NCBI GenBank assembly: GCA_964423505.1
Contig: CAYREX010000001.1
Span: forward strand, 124,001-188,000
DNA length: 64,000 nucleotides
Origin: CAYREX01 sp964423505
GTDB lineage: Bacteria; Fermentibacterota; Fermentibacteria; Fermentibacterales; JCC-6
Reading direction: 5' to 3'
Position numbers and translations under genes: made by a program. Below are positions 62,401 through 64,000 of this stretch, piece by piece (the first letter of the stretch is position 1; the number at the start of each line of letters is the position of its first letter). Under the pieces are notes generated by a model. That model did no database searches and was not told where the DNA came from. It was given only the letters and a program-made list of their open reading frames with translations.

Positions 62401-64000
62401 CCAGCGACGGCATGCTCTACCAGATCGACACCGACGGCACCCTGATAACCAGCTACAACATCGGCCCCGAGTCCTCCACCTCCGGTGGAAGCGCGATGGC
62501 CGACTACATGAGCACCGACGTAGACCAGCTCTGGGTGCTGGCGCAGGCCACGCCCGACGGCGTCTACTGCTGGGAGGTCACCGTACCTCTCGAGCGCGAC
62601 ACCTGGGGAGCCATCAAGACCCTCTTCTAGAAGCTGATGCACCCAGGTTCCGAGAAGCGGGGAAGGGGCTCCGGCCCCTTCCCCTTTCGCTCCGGCCCGC
62701 TCCGGGCCGGTCAACTCCGGGAGGGACATCCTTGAGACCAGTCCGGTGGTGCCAGCTCACAGCAGTCATAGCGGCGGTGGTCACGCTCTCCTGCGGCGGG
62801 TCGACGGTAGACGGTCGGACCTGGCTCGTAGTGACCGGGGGCGACACGGTCACCGTGGCCGAGGCCGGCCTTGCCTGGGACTCCCTGGGCGAGGCGGAGC
62901 GGGAGATGTTCACCTCCCGGGACAACCCGGTGGGCGAGTTCGTGCTGGCCCTGGCCAGGAAGCGGATGGTCTTCCGCGAGCTGGAGGAGGGCGGCTGGCT
63001 CACCGCTCCGGACGTGACGGGGCAGCGCCGCTGGTGGCTGATGGCGGAAGGCGCAGCGGCCGCCCGGCAGCACATGAGGGAGAGCGAGGCCCGGGCGGTC
63101 TCGGAGGATGACATAGAGCGCTTCCGGGAGATGATGGGCAGCGTAGTCTGGTATACCGTCTCGCCCGGACCGGGGAGCCAGGCCGCCGGACCCGCGCACC
63201 TGCCGGAGCTGGAGACCGCCCTCTCGCTTACCCTGGACACGCTGGAGACTGGAGAGACGGGCGTCACCGCCGACGGCCGGACCCTGAGGCTGGACTCCCT
63301 GGTCGAGACCGAACCGGAGCTGGTCGAGCAGACCCTGGCGGACACCGGCTACGTGCGCGAGCTGGCCGTCCAGAGGCTCTCCCAGGGCAGGGTCAGGCGC
63401 TGGGTCCTCGAGACGACGGACTCCCTGATGGCCCTTCCCTCCGTCCGGATAGACACCACCGCCCTCCATTCGCTCGCCGACTACGAGGCGGGCGAGGCGG
63501 AGATGCCCGACACCTCGGTCATCGCCGTCTCCACCCCCCGCGGGGACTTCTCGCTCGGCGACCTCATGGACATGACCGATTTCCACGAGGGCAGGATGCC
63601 GGTGCAGCCCTCCGACCCCGCATGGCTCCTATTCATGAGCGAGAACGTCATCCTGCAGTGCAGGTGGCTGGAGTACCTCGAGGAGTGGGCCCCCGAAGTG
63701 GCCGACTCCCTCGCGGCGGCCGCCGACCGGTGGCTGGTGGAGCACGCGACCGACGCGCTTTACGAGGCCAGCGTCTCCGAGAACGTTACCGTCACGGAAG
63801 AGGCCCTGGAGGAGCAGATGTCCCGCCTCGAGCAGCCCGTGATGATGCCAGAGAGGCGCGTCCTGGAGATAGCCCTCATCCCTCCGGAGCTTATGGAGGA
63901 CTACCGGGCGGCCGTGGTCGACAGCGCCCTGGACCGGCTGCTCCCGGAGCTCTCCGGCCTCCCCTGGATGCAGGGGCCGGACCCGGAGAGGCCCAGGGTG

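Overview
This window is GC-rich chromosomal DNA from a Gram-negative-type bacterium. Many products carry lipoboxes or Sec signal peptides, and there are SurA-like periplasmic lipoproteins, a GT-C and O-antigen-ligase-like set, and an archaeal-type AspRS. Arg is mostly AGG/CGG and Ile is often ATA despite the high GC. With the secreted-protein repertoire this points to an uncultured FCB-related candidate phylum (Fermentibacterota/Eisenbacteria-like). That placement is inference from style, not from a marker gene. No rRNA, tRNA, CRISPR, transposase or phage gene was seen.

Layout. 0-4.7 kb: end of a sorbosone/glucose dehydrogenase, secreted proteins, a SurA-like lipoprotein and an RRM RNA-binding protein with its own promoter and long leader. 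4.9-7.1 kb: sulfotransferase and sulfatase-like lipoprotein. 7.5-9.3 kb: PEBP protein, encapsulated ferritin and encapsulin shell (iron storage nanocompartment). 9.3-12 kb: TspO-like protein, GT87 glycosyltransferase and a DNRLRE secreted protein. 12.1-15.2 kb: iron-complex ABC importer. 15-20.5 kb: small secreted proteins, a lone receiver domain, a broken cysteine synthase, a HAD phosphatase, and OB-fold-like and propeller proteins. 20.5-24.9 kb: TPR-GGDEF protein and glycosyltransferases. 25-30.5 kb: amino-acid permease, phosphoesterase, nucleotidyltransferase, class III aminotransferase, and a small lipoprotein bracketed by a 33-bp direct repeat. 30.7-33.4 kb: Rrf2 regulator with ferredoxin, and an RsbU-type phosphatase. 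33.4-39.9 kb: pyruvyltransferase, Lon-like protease and a DnaE-type polymerase. 40-44.2 kb: secreted proteins, methyltransferase and GT4. 44.2-52.6 kb: a ten-gene minus-strand run holding the complete riboflavin pathway. 52.9-61.6 kb: lysine aminotransferase, class II aldolase, AspRS, butyrate kinase, acyl-CoA mutase and an O-antigen-ligase-like protein. 61.8-64 kb: a second secreted protein/SurA-like lipoprotein pair, cut by the window edge.

How genes work together. Ptb and Buk, on either side of lat and aspS, can make ATP from acyl-CoA. The permease and aminotransferases suggest amino-acid fermentation. Encapsulin/EncFtn, the ABC importer and the Rrf2/ferredoxin pair handle iron and Fe-S.

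The most interesting signal is a short C-terminal tail, consensus PL(D/E)xxTWGxIKxxF, on four otherwise unrelated Sec-secreted proteins (ending at 1374, 3662, 11372 and 62630). Two of these genes are followed, after a terminator and an almost equal gap (99 and 101 nt), by paralogous SurA-like lipoproteins. A third lies within 2.2 kb of one. This looks like a duplicated module that may form an undescribed secretion, sorting or anchoring system.
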